Under the pieces are notes generated by a model. It was not told where the DNA came from, made no database searches, and was given only the letters and a program-made list of their open reading frames with translations. From Streptomyces sp. E2N166 (GTDB lineage Bacteria; Actinomycetota; Actinomycetes; Streptomycetales; Streptomycetaceae), in contig NZ_RAIF01000018.1 in NCBI RefSeq assembly GCF_003671715.1, forward strand, positions 208,177-249,667: DNA of 41,491 nucleotides, read 5' to 3'. Positions 1 to 9,238 of this stretch are shown piece after piece. How positions within the stretch are numbered: the first letter of the stretch is position 1; each line of letters begins with the position of its first letter. A program made the position numbers and the translations under genes.

Positions 1-26
1 GTCCGGGACGGGGTGGGGGTCAAGGA

Positions 27-80
27 GGGAGCCGGGGAGGCAGTCGGGGTGGGAGCCGGGGAGGCAGTCGGGGTGGGAGC
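27..80. repeat. 24-bp tandem repeat downstream of fruK
   Basis: Two perfect 24-bp units (27-50 and 51-74) followed by a 6-base partial third unit, ending directly at the fruK stop codon. It lies where a fruK-to-fruA intergenic gap or the upstream end of a next gene would be. No coding function is evident in this short edge. Confidence 0.8.
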
Positions 81-1028
81 TCATGACGCCGGCTCCTTCA
101 GTGCGCGGTCCACCGGCACCTCCGCCGTGACCGTCACCGCCCCCAGGTCCAGGTCGGCCGGCGTCGGCATCACGCTGCCGGGCAGCTGCACGGCGGCGGC
201 GCCGTGCGCGACGGCGGAGGCGAGCGCGCCCGGACCGGCACCGCCGGCGACGAGGAAACCGGCGAGGGAGGCGTCACCGGCGCCGACGTTGCTGCGTACG
301 GCGTCCACGCGGGCGCTGCCGAACCAGGCGCCCGCGTCGTCCACGAGCAGCTGGCCGTCGGCGCCGAGGCTGGCGAGCACGGACCGGGCGCCCAGCTCCC
401 GCAGTTCCTCGGCGGCCTTCACGGCGTCGCCGACGGTGGCCAGGGGGCGCCCGACGGCTTCCGCGAGCTCCTCGGCGTTCGGCTTGACCACGTCGGGCCG
501 CTCACGCAGCGCCTGGAGCAGGGCGGGCCCGGAGGTGTCCAGGGCGATGCGGACGCCGGCGGCGTGCGCCCGGGCGACCAGGTCGGCGTACCAGGAGGGG
601 GCGAGTCCGCGGGGCAGGCTGCCGCAGCAGGCGATCCAGTCCGCGCCGCGCGACTGCCGCCGTACGGTCTCCAGGAGCAGTTCCCGTTCGGCCGCCGACA
701 GCTCGGGGCCCGGCGCGTTGATCTTCGTCAGAACGCCGTCGGCCTCGGCGAGGGCGATGTTGGCCCGGGTGACCCCGGCGATCGGCACCGGTGCGACCTC
801 GATGCCCTGGGCGTCGAGCAGTTCGGTGACGAGCGCGCCGGACGGGCCGCCGAGCGGCAGCACCGCGACGGTGCGCCGGCCGGCCGCCGTCACCGCGCGC
901 GAGACGTTCACGCCCTTGCCGCCCGGGTCCACGCGCTCGCCCGTGGCGCGGACGACCTCGCCGCGGTCGAGGGAGGGAACCTCGTAGGTGCGGTCCAGAG
1001 ACGGGTTGGGGGTGACGGTGAGGATCAT
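81..1028 (-). CDS. fruK: 1-phosphofructokinase (PfkB family)
   Basis: A 315-aa sugar kinase of the PfkB/ribokinase family, predicted to phosphorylate fructose 1-phosphate to fructose 1,6-bisphosphate in the cytoplasm after PTS uptake. The N-terminus MILTVTPNPSLDRTYEV and the segment DPGGKGVNVSRA are typical of FruK, and the C-terminal anion-hole/catalytic motif SNVGAGDASLAGFL carries the Asp expected to be the base. Length is normal for the family. The ATG overlaps the stop of the upstream DeoR regulator by 4 bases (ATGA), so the two are translationally coupled. The PTS permease fruA would be expected just outside the left edge; this is inference from the usual fruR-fruK-fruA order. Confidence 0.93.
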   Translation of the reverse strand: MILTVTPNPSLDRTYEVPSLDRGEVVRATGERVDPGGKGVNVSRAVTAAGRRTVAVLPLGGPSGALVTELLDAQGIEVAPVPIAGVTRANIALAEADGVLTKINAPGPELSAAERELLLETVRRQSRGADWIACCGSLPRGLAPSWYADLVARAHAAGVRIALDTSGPALLQALRERPDVVKPNAEELAEAVGRPLATVGDAVKAAEELRELGARSVLASLGADGQLLVDDAGAWFGSARVDAVRSNVGAGDASLAGFLVAGGAGPGALASAVAHGAAAVQLPGSVMPTPADLDLGAVTVTAEVPVDRALKEPAS

Positions 1029-1789
1029 GCGCGTACTACTTCCGTGCCGGCGCGCTCGATGGCGGTGGCGTCTTCGGGGCTCATCCCGCTGTCGGTGATC
1101 AGCAGGTCCACATCGCTCAGGGCACCGAAGCGGGCGAAGTGCTCCTGGCCGTGCTTGGAGGAGTCGGCGAGCAGCACCACGCGACGGGCGGCGGCGACCG
1201 CGGCCCGCTTCACGGCGGCCTCGGCGAGGTCCGGGGTAGTCAGACCGTGCTCCACGGAGAAGCCGTTGGCCGCCACCACCAGCACGTCCGCGCGGATCTC
1301 GCCGTACGCGCGCAGCGCCCAGGCGTCCACGGCGGCGCGCGTACGGTGCCGCACGCGCCCTCCGACCAGGTGGAGCTGGATGCCGGGGTGGTCGGCGAGC
1401 CGGGCCGCGATGGGCAGGCTGTGGGTGACGACGGTCAGCGAGGTCTCCGGCGGGAGCGCGGCGGCCACGCGGGCCACCGTCGAACCGGCGTCGAGGATCA
1501 TCGTGCCCTCGGTCGGCAGTTCCGCCAGGGCCGCCTTCGCGATCCGGTCCTTCTCGTCGGCGGCCGTCGACTCACGTTCGGCGAGGTCCGGCTCGAAGTC
1601 CAGCCTCCCGGCGGGGATCGCGCCGCCGTGCACCCGGCGGAGCAGACCGGCGCGGTCGAGCGCCTTGAGGTCGCGGCGGATGGTCTCCGCCGTCACCTGG
1701 AACTCCTCGGCCAGCGACACCACGTCCACCCGGCCGCCGTCCCGGGCGAGCCGGAGGATCTCCTGCTGCCGCTCCGGTGCGTACATCAC
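1025..1789 (-). CDS. fruR: DeoR-family transcriptional repressor of the fructose operon
   Basis: A 254-aa DeoR-family regulator. The N-terminal winged HTH (about residues 5-58) includes RQQEILRLARDGGRVDVVSL and the family signature VTAETIRRDLKALDRAGLLRRVHGGA. The C-terminal sugar-phosphate-binding domain has the GSTV and ADVLVVAANGFS elements. The GTG at 1789 has a GGAGG six bases upstream; an ATG three bases further in (1786) is equally possible. Co-transcription with fruK (4-base overlap) suggests it represses its own operon and is released by fructose 1-phosphate, as known for Streptomyces FruR. Confidence 0.85.
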   Translation of the reverse strand: MMYAPERQQEILRLARDGGRVDVVSLAEEFQVTAETIRRDLKALDRAGLLRRVHGGAIPAGRLDFEPDLAERESTAADEKDRIAKAALAELPTEGTMILDAGSTVARVAAALPPETSLTVVTHSLPIAARLADHPGIQLHLVGGRVRHRTRAAVDAWALRAYGEIRADVLVVAANGFSVEHGLTTPDLAEAAVKRAAVAAARRVVLLADSSKHGQEHFARFGALSDVDLLITDSGMSPEDATAIERAGTEVVRA

Positions 1790-1831
1790 CGATCGCCTCC
1801 GACCTGTGCCCGAACCTGTGGTTTCACACGG

Positions 1832-1860
1832 AGATTACGCCCGGTATTCCAGAAAGTAAA
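1832..1860 (-). promoter_or_regulatory. Vegetative-type promoter of fruR-fruK
   Basis: On the minus strand TTTACT (1860-1855) and TAATCT (1837-1832) are separated by 17 bases, a good -35/-10 pair about 40 bases upstream of the fruR start. Confidence 0.5.
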
Positions 1861-1886
1861 CAGGAAACCGGAAGTGCTCGGGCCCA

Positions 1887-1906
1887 AACAGACACGAACA
1901 GACATC
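1887..1906 (-). promoter_or_regulatory. Candidate FruR operator: 10-bp direct repeats
   Basis: AACAGACACG is followed at once by AACAGACATC, a head-to-tail 10-bp repeat. On the minus strand this reads as repeated TGTCTGTTYG, similar to the TGTTYG-type direct repeats bound by DeoR-family repressors. It sits just upstream of the proposed -35 box. Confidence 0.4.
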
Positions 1907-1974
1907 GTGGAAGAAGGGGCGGGCCCGACACCGAAGTACCGGACCCGCCCCTCCGTCCCCGGACCAGCGTGGGC

Positions 1975-3492
1975 TCAGACCAGCGTGGGTTCCCTCTCCT
2001 CCGCCCGCGCCTCCTCCTGGGCACCCTCCACGTGCTGGGCCGGCCGCCTGGGCAGCGCGAACATCAGCAGGAAGATGACGCCCATCACCCCGGCCACCCA
2101 GCCCAGCGCGTTCTGGAAGCCGTCCGCGTAGGCCGCGCCGATCCGCGCCGGTGCCAGGTGGTCGCTCATCGTGCCGAAGAAGACCACCGAGACCAGCCCC
2201 AGCCCCAGCGCGTTGCCCATCTGCTGGACCGTGTTGATGAGCCCCGACGCCGCTCCGGCGTGCTCACGCGGCACCTGGGACAGCACCGCGTCCGTCAGCG
2301 GGGCGACGATCAGCCCCATGCCGACGCCCATGACGACGAGCGGCAGCGCCATCTGCCAGGGCGTGATGCCGAGCCCGTACCGCTCCGACCCCCAGATGTA
2401 GAGCAGTACTCCGGCCGCCATCACCAGCGCCCCCGCCTGAAGTACCTTGCGCCCGAAGCGGGGGACCAGCTTCTGCACCGACACCCCGGCCGCCACGGAG
2501 ACGGCTATCGAGAACGGTACGCCGGTCAGCCCGGCCCGCAGCGGGCTCCAGCCGAGCCCTTCCTGCATGTACAGCGTCCAGACCAGGAAGAAGATGCCCA
2601 GCGCGACCCCGAAGACGGTCTGCACCGCGATGCCCGCCGCGAAGCTCTTCACCTTGAACAGCGACAGCTCGACCAGCGGCGAACCGTCCCGGGCGGTCTT
2701 CCGCCTCTCGTACGCCACCAGCACCGCGAGGACGACGACCGAGCCGGCCATCGACAGATGTCCCCACAGCGGCCAGTCCAGCTCGCGGCCCCGAGTGAGC
2801 GGGTAGACCAGCATCAGCAGACCGAGGGTGACCAGGACGACCCCGACCAGGTCCAGCTTGAGGGCGCGCGGCGCCTTGGACTCCGTGATGAAGCGGCTGC
2901 CGAGGACGAGTCCCGCGATGCCGACCGGCAGGTTGATGAGGAAGATGGGCCGCCACTCGAGGCCGAAGAGGTTCCACTCGGTGAGCAGGGCGCCCAGCAG
3001 CGGTCCGGAGACGGCCCCCAGTCCGACGATCGCGCCGAACAGCCCGAACACCTTGCCGCGTTCGTGCGCCGGGAACGTCGCGTGCACGATCGACAGCACC
3101 TGCGGCACCATCAGCGCCGCCATGGCGCCCTGGAGGATGCGGGAGGCGACCAGCATCTCCGGGTTCACGGCGAGGCCGCACAGCGCGGACGCGACGGTGA
3201 AGCCGCCGATGCCGATGAGGAACACCCGCTTGCGGCCGTGGATGTCGCCGAGCCGCCCGCCGGTGATCAGGCCGGCGGCGAAGGCGAGGGCGTAACCGGC
3301 GGTGATCCACTGGATCTGGCTGAAGGTGGCGCCCTCGTCCTGCCGGATCGACGGGATCGCGATGTTGACGATGGTGACGTCGACCAGGTCCATGAAGGCC
3401 GCGGTCATCACGATCGCGAGGGCGAACCAGCGACGTCGGTCGCCCGCGGCGGGCCGGGCTGGTGACGGGTCCGGGGTGTGCGTGAAGGTCAT
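1975..3492 (-). CDS. MFS drug:H+ antiporter (DHA2 / EmrB-QacA type)
   Basis: A 505-aa membrane transporter. Features of the 14-TM DHA2 subfamily are visible: DLVDVTIVNIAIPSI in the first helix, the loop 2-3 motif GRLGDIHGRKRVF (motif A), and a helix 5 motif C-like stretch GLGAVSGPLLGALL. The C-terminal tail is charged and cytoplasmic. Substrate cannot be told from sequence. It is divergent from a WYL regulator across a 62-base gap that holds a palindrome, so the neighbour is its likely regulator. This is chromosomal core rather than part of the biosynthetic cluster. Confidence 0.85.
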   Translation of the reverse strand: MTFTHTPDPSPARPAAGDRRRWFALAIVMTAAFMDLVDVTIVNIAIPSIRQDEGATFSQIQWITAGYALAFAAGLITGGRLGDIHGRKRVFLIGIGGFTVASALCGLAVNPEMLVASRILQGAMAALMVPQVLSIVHATFPAHERGKVFGLFGAIVGLGAVSGPLLGALLTEWNLFGLEWRPIFLINLPVGIAGLVLGSRFITESKAPRALKLDLVGVVLVTLGLLMLVYPLTRGRELDWPLWGHLSMAGSVVVLAVLVAYERRKTARDGSPLVELSLFKVKSFAAGIAVQTVFGVALGIFFLVWTLYMQEGLGWSPLRAGLTGVPFSIAVSVAAGVSVQKLVPRFGRKVLQAGALVMAAGVLLYIWGSERYGLGITPWQMALPLVVMGVGMGLIVAPLTDAVLSQVPREHAGAASGLINTVQQMGNALGLGLVSVVFFGTMSDHLAPARIGAAYADGFQNALGWVAGVMGVIFLLMFALPRRPAQHVEGAQEEARAEEREPTLV

Positions 3493-3513
3493 GGAGCGAA
3501 GCTATGACCCCAG

Positions 3514-3532
3514 TAGGACAGGTCTCGTCCTA
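3514..3532. promoter_or_regulatory. Palindromic operator between MFS exporter and WYL regulator
   Basis: Perfect inverted repeat TAGGAC-N7-GTCCTA (3514-3519 and 3527-3532) in the 62-bp divergent promoter region. It is the only dyad there and is placed to control both genes. Confidence 0.5.
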
Positions 3533-3554
3533 GATCTGCGGCATCCTCGAACGC

Positions 3555-4526
3555 ATGACGACGGACACTCCGGCCCGGCTCCTGACGCTCCTCTCCCTCC
3601 TCCAGACGCCCCGCGAATGGCCCGGCGGCGAGCTCGCCGACCGGCTCGGGGTCTCCCGCCGCACGGTCCGGCGGGACATCGACCGGCTGCGCGAGCTGGG
3701 TTACCCCGTGCAGGCGACCATGGGTTCCGACGGCGGCTACCGGCTGGTGGCCGGCAAGGCGATGCCGCCGCTCGTCCTCGACGACGAGGAGGCGGTGGCC
3801 ATCGCGGTCGGGCTGCGCGCCGGCGCCGGTCACGCGGTCGAGGGCGTGGACGAGGCGTCGGTACGGGCGCTGGCCAAGCTGGAGCAGGTGCTGCCGGGCC
3901 GGCTCCGTCACCGCGTCGCCACCCTCCAGGCCGCGACGACGCCGCTGACCAGCGGGGACGGCCCGAGTATCGCGCCCGAGACGCTGACCGTCATGGCGTC
4001 GACGGTGGCCGGGCGGGAGCGGCTGCGGTTCGCCTACCGCGCGGGGGACGGCGTCGAGTCGCGGCGCGTGACGGAGCCGTACCGGCTGGTGTCGACGGGC
4101 CGCCGCTGGTACCTGGTCGCCTACGACCTCGACCGGGACGACTGGCGGACCTTCCGGGTCGACCGGGTCAGCGAGCCGTTCGCGACCGGTGCGCGGTTCG
4201 CTCCGCGGGAGTTGCCGACGGGGAGCGCGGCGGAGTACCTGCGGCGCTCGATGCAGCGGCGCGGCGACTCGTACGAGATCGTGGTCGCCTTCGACGCACC
4301 GGTCGAGGTGGTCGCGGCACGGCTGCCGCAATGGCTCGGCACACCGGAACCGGCGGACGACGGCGCGTCGTGCGTCCTGCGGGCGACCGTGTCCGACGCG
4401 GTGGAGTGGATGGCGGTACGTCTCGCGATGCTGGGGGTGGACTTCCGGGTGCGGGAGCCGGCGGAACTGGTGGAGTGCGTAAGGGGGCTGGGGACGAGGC
4501 TGGTGAGGGCGGCAGCGGACCGGTGA
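3555..4526 (+). CDS. HTH-WYL transcriptional regulator (YafY type)
   Basis: A 323-aa regulator. Residues 5-60 form a winged HTH (ELADRLGVSRRTVRRDIDRL). The middle and C-terminal part is a WYL domain: RFAYRAGDG, then WYLVAYDLDRDDWRTFRVDR, which contains the WYL triad itself, followed by a WCX-like C-terminal extension with RLPQWLG. WYL proteins bind nucleotides or other small ligands and act as repressors or activators. It is divergent from the MFS gene at 1975-3492 and probably controls it. Confidence 0.85.
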   Translation: MTTDTPARLLTLLSLLQTPREWPGGELADRLGVSRRTVRRDIDRLRELGYPVQATMGSDGGYRLVAGKAMPPLVLDDEEAVAIAVGLRAGAGHAVEGVDEASVRALAKLEQVLPGRLRHRVATLQAATTPLTSGDGPSIAPETLTVMASTVAGRERLRFAYRAGDGVESRRVTEPYRLVSTGRRWYLVAYDLDRDDWRTFRVDRVSEPFATGARFAPRELPTGSAAEYLRRSMQRRGDSYEIVVAFDAPVEVVAARLPQWLGTPEPADDGASCVLRATVSDAVEWMAVRLAMLGVDFRVREPAELVECVRGLGTRLVRAAADR

Positions 4527-4642
4527 CCGGCCCCCGCCATACTCCGGCCGCGATGGCCCCCACCGCCGTGCTCTGTCCCTGCCATGCCCTCACCGCCACG
4601 CTCCGGCCCCGGGAAACGGCGGCCCCGAAGCGCGGCCGACCC

Positions 4643-5410
4643 CTACCCCGTAGGACCGCCAGGGCCGCCGGTACCGCTGGTCCCGCTTGTAGCGCCGGTA
4701 CCGTCGGTACCGCCCGTACCGCCCTCCCAAGGGACCTCCCGCAACACCTGAAGGTTCCGCAACGCCAGTTCCAGAGGGCCGTGCGCCCCCTCGGCCGAGA
4801 GGGCCTCCGCGGAGGCCGCCCAGTACTCCACCGCCACGCGCACCGCCGCACCCGCCACGGCTGCCGCGAAGTGCAGCCCGGGAGAGCCCCGCAGCCGCGC
4901 GGCAACGTTGTCGTCCCCGTACGCCGCCCGCGCGGCCAGCGCCTCCACGAGCCCCCGCTCCGACGTCTGGCAGACCTCCGCCCACACCTTCCGCAGCGCC
5001 GGACTGGTCTCGGCCAGGCGGATGAGCGTGCGGGCCCATTCCCAGGAGGGCGCCGACACCCCGGCACCCGGCGTCAGCGTGTGCCGTACGGCGTACTCCA
5101 GGGCCTCGGGCTGGGACAGCTCGGCCGGGGCCTCGCGCACCGCCTGCGCCCAGCGCTCGGCGCCCAGGGCGTAGAGCGGGGCGACGGCCTCCTCCTTCGT
5201 CGCGAAGTAGCGGTAGAAGGTTCGCGGGGCGATGCCGGCGGCCCGGGCGATGTCCTCGGCGCGGGTGGCCCGCAGGCCCTGGCCGACGAAGAGCCGGGCC
5301 GCCGCGCGGGCGATCTCCATCCGTGTCTCGGCCTTGCGCCGCTCGGTCAGGGAGACGGAGGCCGGACCGGGCGCGGGGGCCGACGACGATGCTGGGGTGG
5401 TGCTGCTCAC
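4643..5410 (-). CDS. TetR-family regulator with Gly/Thr-rich tail
   Basis: A 255-aa regulator starting at GTG 5410. The TetR HTH is clear near residues 25-75 (RMEIARAAARLFVGQGLRAT, then RAAGIAPRTFYRYFATKEEA). The ligand domain follows. The last 25 residues are a low-complexity Gly/Thr/Ser run coded by repeated GGTACC-like triplets. It lies next to hrdD, the position held in S. coelicolor by SCO3201, a TetR regulator known to inhibit antibiotic production and development when overexpressed; that correspondence is from memory. A palindrome upstream (5431-5445) suggests autoregulation. Confidence 0.85.
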   Translation of the reverse strand: MSSTTPASSSAPAPGPASVSLTERRKAETRMEIARAAARLFVGQGLRATRAEDIARAAGIAPRTFYRYFATKEEAVAPLYALGAERWAQAVREAPAELSQPEALEYAVRHTLTPGAGVSAPSWEWARTLIRLAETSPALRKVWAEVCQTSERGLVEALAARAAYGDDNVAARLRGSPGLHFAAAVAGAAVRVAVEYWAASAEALSAEGAHGPLELALRNLQVLREVPWEGGTGGTDGTGATSGTSGTGGPGGPTG

Positions 5411-5430
5411 TTCGGCAGGCTATGCCGCTG

Positions 5431-5445
5431 TGGCACAATCTGCCA
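5431..5445. promoter_or_regulatory. Palindrome upstream of the TetR gene
   Basis: TGGCA-N5-TGCCA, a perfect 15-bp dyad about 20 bases upstream of the GTG start. It is a candidate autoregulatory operator. Confidence 0.45.
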
Positions 5446-5569
5446 TTCGGCGGGCCACCCCGGGGTTCAGGTTCGGGGTGCCCCGCCTCCCACGATCCGC
5501 TCCGGCCGGTGAAGCCCCACTTCGCCGTCGGCCGCGGAGCGCGGCCGGCTCGCGCTCCCGACGCGGAAG

Positions 5570-5615
5570 GAGCCGGGCTGCGGCGCCCCGGGGGGAGAGG
5601 CGCCGAGCCCGGCTC
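5570..5615 (-). terminator. Strong hairpin downstream of hrdD
   Basis: GAGCCGGGCT (5570-5579) pairs perfectly with AGCCCGGCTC (5606-5615). The inner GGCGCC arms extend the stem, with an 11-nt loop. There is no U-run, which is common in Streptomyces. It should terminate hrdD transcripts. Apart from the operator at 5431-5445 I see nothing else in the 469-bp gap 5411-5879; open frames there have no recognisable product. Confidence 0.6.
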
Positions 5616-5879
5616 GGGAGTGTCCCGGCACCGGGGGGAGTGCGTCGGGACGTGGTCCAAAGGGCGGAGGGAACGGTTCGGGGGCCCGTGTCCCGGGCCC
5701 GAACTGCTGGGCCCGGAGTTCTTGTTCCCGAACCCCCGCCGGTTGAAGCAGCGTTGTACGGCCATGTTTGCGCGGGGTTCGGCCACCGGCGTACGCCCCA
5801 CGCGTCACGTCACGCCCCCGCATCACGGCCTCCGCCGGCGACCGGCCCCTGCCGTGCCCCCGGCTGTCCCGCCACTCGC

Positions 5880-6878
<999 letters not shown>

Positions 6879-7024
6879 GCGTGCTCCCTTGCGATGGTGG
6901 TTCAGCGGGTCGTCCTGTGGACGCCGGGCACCGTGTGGGGTTGTCGTCTCCGGTGTTCTCGGTCCCGGATCCGGTCTCCGGTCCCTCTCGGGACTCTCCT
7001 CGGGTGCCCTGCATCCGATGGAAA

Positions 7025-7051
7025 CAACGACTGGAATCCGGACAGAATTCC
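7025..7051 (-). promoter_or_regulatory. Candidate ECF (SigE-like) promoter of hrdD
   Basis: On the minus strand GGAAT (7051-7047), 16 bases, then TCGTTG (7030-7025). This resembles an extracytoplasmic-function sigma promoter. hrdD of S. coelicolor is known to have a SigE-dependent promoter; the match here is by eye. Confidence 0.35.
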
Positions 7052-7112
7052 CAACCCGCCCCCCGATTTTTCTGATCATGCAGTACCCTGTGCCGCCACG
7101 TAAGGAGGCACG

Positions 7113-7631
7113 ATGGCGCCGGGACGGGCAGAGGTCCAGGTCAGGCCGGGAGTCGAGGAGGATCTCAAGGCCCTCACCGACCTCTACAACCACTACGTAC
7201 GTGAGACGCCCATCACGTTCGACACCGCCACCTTCACCCCGGAAGAGCGCCGCCCTTGGCTGCTCTCCCACCCTGAAGACGGCCCGCACCGGCTGAGGGT
7301 TGCCACGGACGCCGACTCACAGGAGATTCTGGGCTACGCCACATCCGGCCCTTATCGCGCCAAGCCCGCGTACGGGACCTCGGTGGAGACGACCGTCTAC
7401 GTCGCCCCGCGGGCCGGCGGCCGGGGCATCGGCACGCTTCTCTACGCGTCCCTCTTCGAGGCCTTGGCCGGCGAGGACGTGCACCGCGCCTACGCGGGCG
7501 TCGCGCAGCCCAACGCCGCCTCCGCCCGACTGCACGAGCGCTTCGGCTTCCGGTACGTCGGCACGTACCGCGAGGTGGGCCGGAAGTTCGGCCGGTACTG
7601 GGACGTGGCCTGGTACGAGAAGCCGCTGTAG
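7113..7631 (+). CDS. GNAT N-acetyltransferase, phosphinothricin acetyltransferase-like
   Basis: A 172-aa GNAT enzyme. The start IRPG-like segment (VQVRPGVEEDLKALTDLYNHYV), the central GYATSGPYRAKPAYG and the acetyl-CoA loop APRAGGRGIGTLLYASLFEAL are typical of the PAT/MnaT group, which acetylates phosphinothricin or methionine sulfone/sulfoximine-like amino acids. GGAGG lies five bases upstream of the ATG. It is divergent from hrdD. It is chromosomal and probably housekeeping detoxification rather than cluster resistance. Confidence 0.85.
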   Translation: MAPGRAEVQVRPGVEEDLKALTDLYNHYVRETPITFDTATFTPEERRPWLLSHPEDGPHRLRVATDADSQEILGYATSGPYRAKPAYGTSVETTVYVAPRAGGRGIGTLLYASLFEALAGEDVHRAYAGVAQPNAASARLHERFGFRYVGTYREVGRKFGRYWDVAWYEKPL

Positions 7632-7654
7632 CCCTCCACGCAGGCGCGGGCCCG

Positions 7655-7731
7655 CCCCGCCGGGCGCGAATCCTCCCCGGGGGCGCTAGCCTTCCCCGCC
7701 GGGCGCGAGTCCTCCCCGTGGGGCGCGCTCA
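7655..7731. repeat. 39-bp imperfect tandem repeat between convergent genes
   Basis: A CCCCGCCGGGCGCGA-led unit at 7655 repeats at 7694. It lies between the converging GNAT and LigB genes; its GC-rich arms could fold and serve as a two-way terminator. Confidence 0.5.
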
Positions 7732-8514
7732 GCCGAACTGCACCGAACGCTTGGCCAGCCCCATCCAGAACCCGTCGATCACGGATTCACGCAGGTCCAG
7801 TTCACCGGCCGCGTCCGCCGCCCCCATCGTCACGAACAGCGGGGCGAAGTGCTCGGTGCGCGGGTGGGCGAGCAGGCCGGCCGGGGACTTGCGGGCGAAG
7901 TCGAGCAGCCCGTCCACGTCACCGGCCTCCAGCGCGCGCCGGCCCCAGTCGTCGAACTCGGCGGACCAGGCGGGGATGCCGCCCTGGCGCAGCGCGGCCA
8001 GGTTGTGGGTGAAGAAGCCGGAGCCGACGATCAGCACGCCCTCGTCGCGCAGCGGCGCGAGCCTGCGGCCGATCTCCATGAGCCGCGCGGGGTCGAGGGT
8101 CGGCATGGAGACCTGGAGGACCGGGATGTCGGCGCCGGGGTACATCTCGACGAGCGGCACGTACGCGCCGTGGTCGAGACCGCGGTCGGGGACGTCCTGC
8201 ACGGGCGTGCCGGGGGCGCGCAGCAGCTTGCGGACGGACTCGGCTAGCGCGGGAGCGCCGGGGGCCTCGTAGCGCACCCGGTAGTAGTGCTCCGGGAAGC
8301 CCCAGAAGTCGTACACCAGGGGGACGGTCCGGGTGGCGCCGAGGGCGAGCGGGGCCTCCTCCCAGTGCGCGGAGACGACGAGGATCGCCTTGGGGCGCGG
8401 CAGGGCGGCGGCCCACGCGGCGAGTTCGCCGGGCCAGACGGGGTCGTCGGCGAGCGGCGGGGCGCCGTGACTGAGGTAGAGGGCCGGCATGCGCTCCCGG
8501 GTGACGGCGGACAT
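7729..8514 (-). CDS. LigB-family extradiol dioxygenase (DODA-type)
   Basis: A 261-aa member of the class III extradiol ring-cleavage dioxygenase family, related to plant 4,5-DOPA dioxygenase and E. coli YgiD. Metal-ligand regions are visible: the N-terminal LYLSHGAPP (His), the VVSAHWEE motif (His), and the later LDHGAYVPL and GSGFFTHNL (catalytic His). ATG 8514 with GGGAG eight bases upstream is preferred to an upstream in-frame GTG at 8544, which would place the operator arm inside the coding sequence. Divergent from a MarR regulator, which suggests control by a phenolic or similar ligand. Confidence 0.8.
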   Translation of the reverse strand: MSAVTRERMPALYLSHGAPPLADDPVWPGELAAWAAALPRPKAILVVSAHWEEAPLALGATRTVPLVYDFWGFPEHYYRVRYEAPGAPALAESVRKLLRAPGTPVQDVPDRGLDHGAYVPLVEMYPGADIPVLQVSMPTLDPARLMEIGRRLAPLRDEGVLIVGSGFFTHNLAALRQGGIPAWSAEFDDWGRRALEAGDVDGLLDFARKSPAGLLAHPRTEHFAPLFVTMGAADAAGELDLRESVIDGFWMGLAKRSVQFG

Positions 8515-8531
8515 GAGGGCGGCTCCCAGTA

Positions 8532-8589
8532 CTTGAACTCTCAATCTCTCTTGCTCACGAATCTACGCCCGATTTGTTTAAAGTTCAAG
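8532..8589. promoter_or_regulatory. Inverted-repeat operator pair between LigB and MarR genes
   Basis: CTTGAACT (8532-8539) and its exact reverse complement AGTTCAAG (8582-8589) flank the divergent promoter region. For marR, TTTAAA (8577-8582), 18 bases and TACGAT (8601-8606) put the transcription start on the ATG at 8614, so that mRNA is likely leaderless. Confidence 0.45.
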
Positions 8590-8613
8590 AAGTGGTTGCG
8601 TACGATGGGTTAC

Positions 8614-9132
8614 ATGAACACGGCACCCATCCCGGCCGCCCCCGCCGAAGAGCCCCGCTGGCTCACCGCCGATGAACAGCGCGTCTGGCGCTCCTACATC
8701 GAGGCCGCGACCCTCCTGGAGGACCACCTCGACCGTCAGCTCCAGCGCGACGCGGGCATGCCGCACGTCTACTACGGCCTGCTGGTCAAGCTCGCCGAGT
8801 CACCGCGGCGGCGGCTGCGGATGACGGAGCTGGCCCGGTACGCGAAGATCACCCGCTCCCGCCTCTCGCACGCGATCGCCCGCCTGGAGAAGAACGGCTG
8901 GGTGCGCCGCGAGGACTGCCCCTCCGACAAGCGGGGCCAGTTCGCCATCCTCACGGACGAGGGGTACGAGGTGCTGGGCGAGACCGCGCCGGGCCATGTG
9001 GAGGCCGTACGCCAGGCCGTGTTCGACCGGCTCACGCCCGAACAGCAGAAGTCCCTCGGCGAGATCATGCGGATCGTCGCCGAGGGACTTCAGCCGAGCG
9101 AAGCGGGTGCGGACCTGCCCTGGCTGCGCTGA
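8614..9132 (+). CDS. MarR-family transcriptional regulator
   Basis: A 172-aa winged-helix regulator. The MarR core is seen as LRMTELARYAKITRSRLSHAI (recognition helix) followed by LEKNGWVRREDCPSDKRGQ (the wing with the DxR motif). I chose ATG 8614 because a promoter just upstream implies a leaderless start; ATG 8605 would add three residues. It is divergent from the LigB dioxygenase and probably represses it. The family binds phenolic ligands, which fits the neighbour. Confidence 0.85.
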   Translation: MNTAPIPAAPAEEPRWLTADEQRVWRSYIEAATLLEDHLDRQLQRDAGMPHVYYGLLVKLAESPRRRLRMTELARYAKITRSRLSHAIARLEKNGWVRREDCPSDKRGQFAILTDEGYEVLGETAPGHVEAVRQAVFDRLTPEQQKSLGEIMRIVAEGLQPSEAGADLPWLR

Positions 9133-9159
9133 GCGCGCGGCCGGGGCAGGTCCTGGGAA

Positions 9160-9196
9160 CCGTGCGCGAGGGGGCGTCCCCTCCCCCTGCGCACGG
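9160..9196. terminator. Bidirectional hairpin terminator between MarR and MFS genes
   Basis: CCGTGCGC (9160-9167) pairs with GCGCACGG (9189-9196), and AGGGGG (9169-9174) with CCCCCT (9183-9188) around an 8-nt loop. It sits between converging genes. Confidence 0.65.
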
Positions 9197-9238
9197 ATGG
9201 AACAGGTGTCCCGAAGGGGTACCGCGTCCGGCGTCGCG

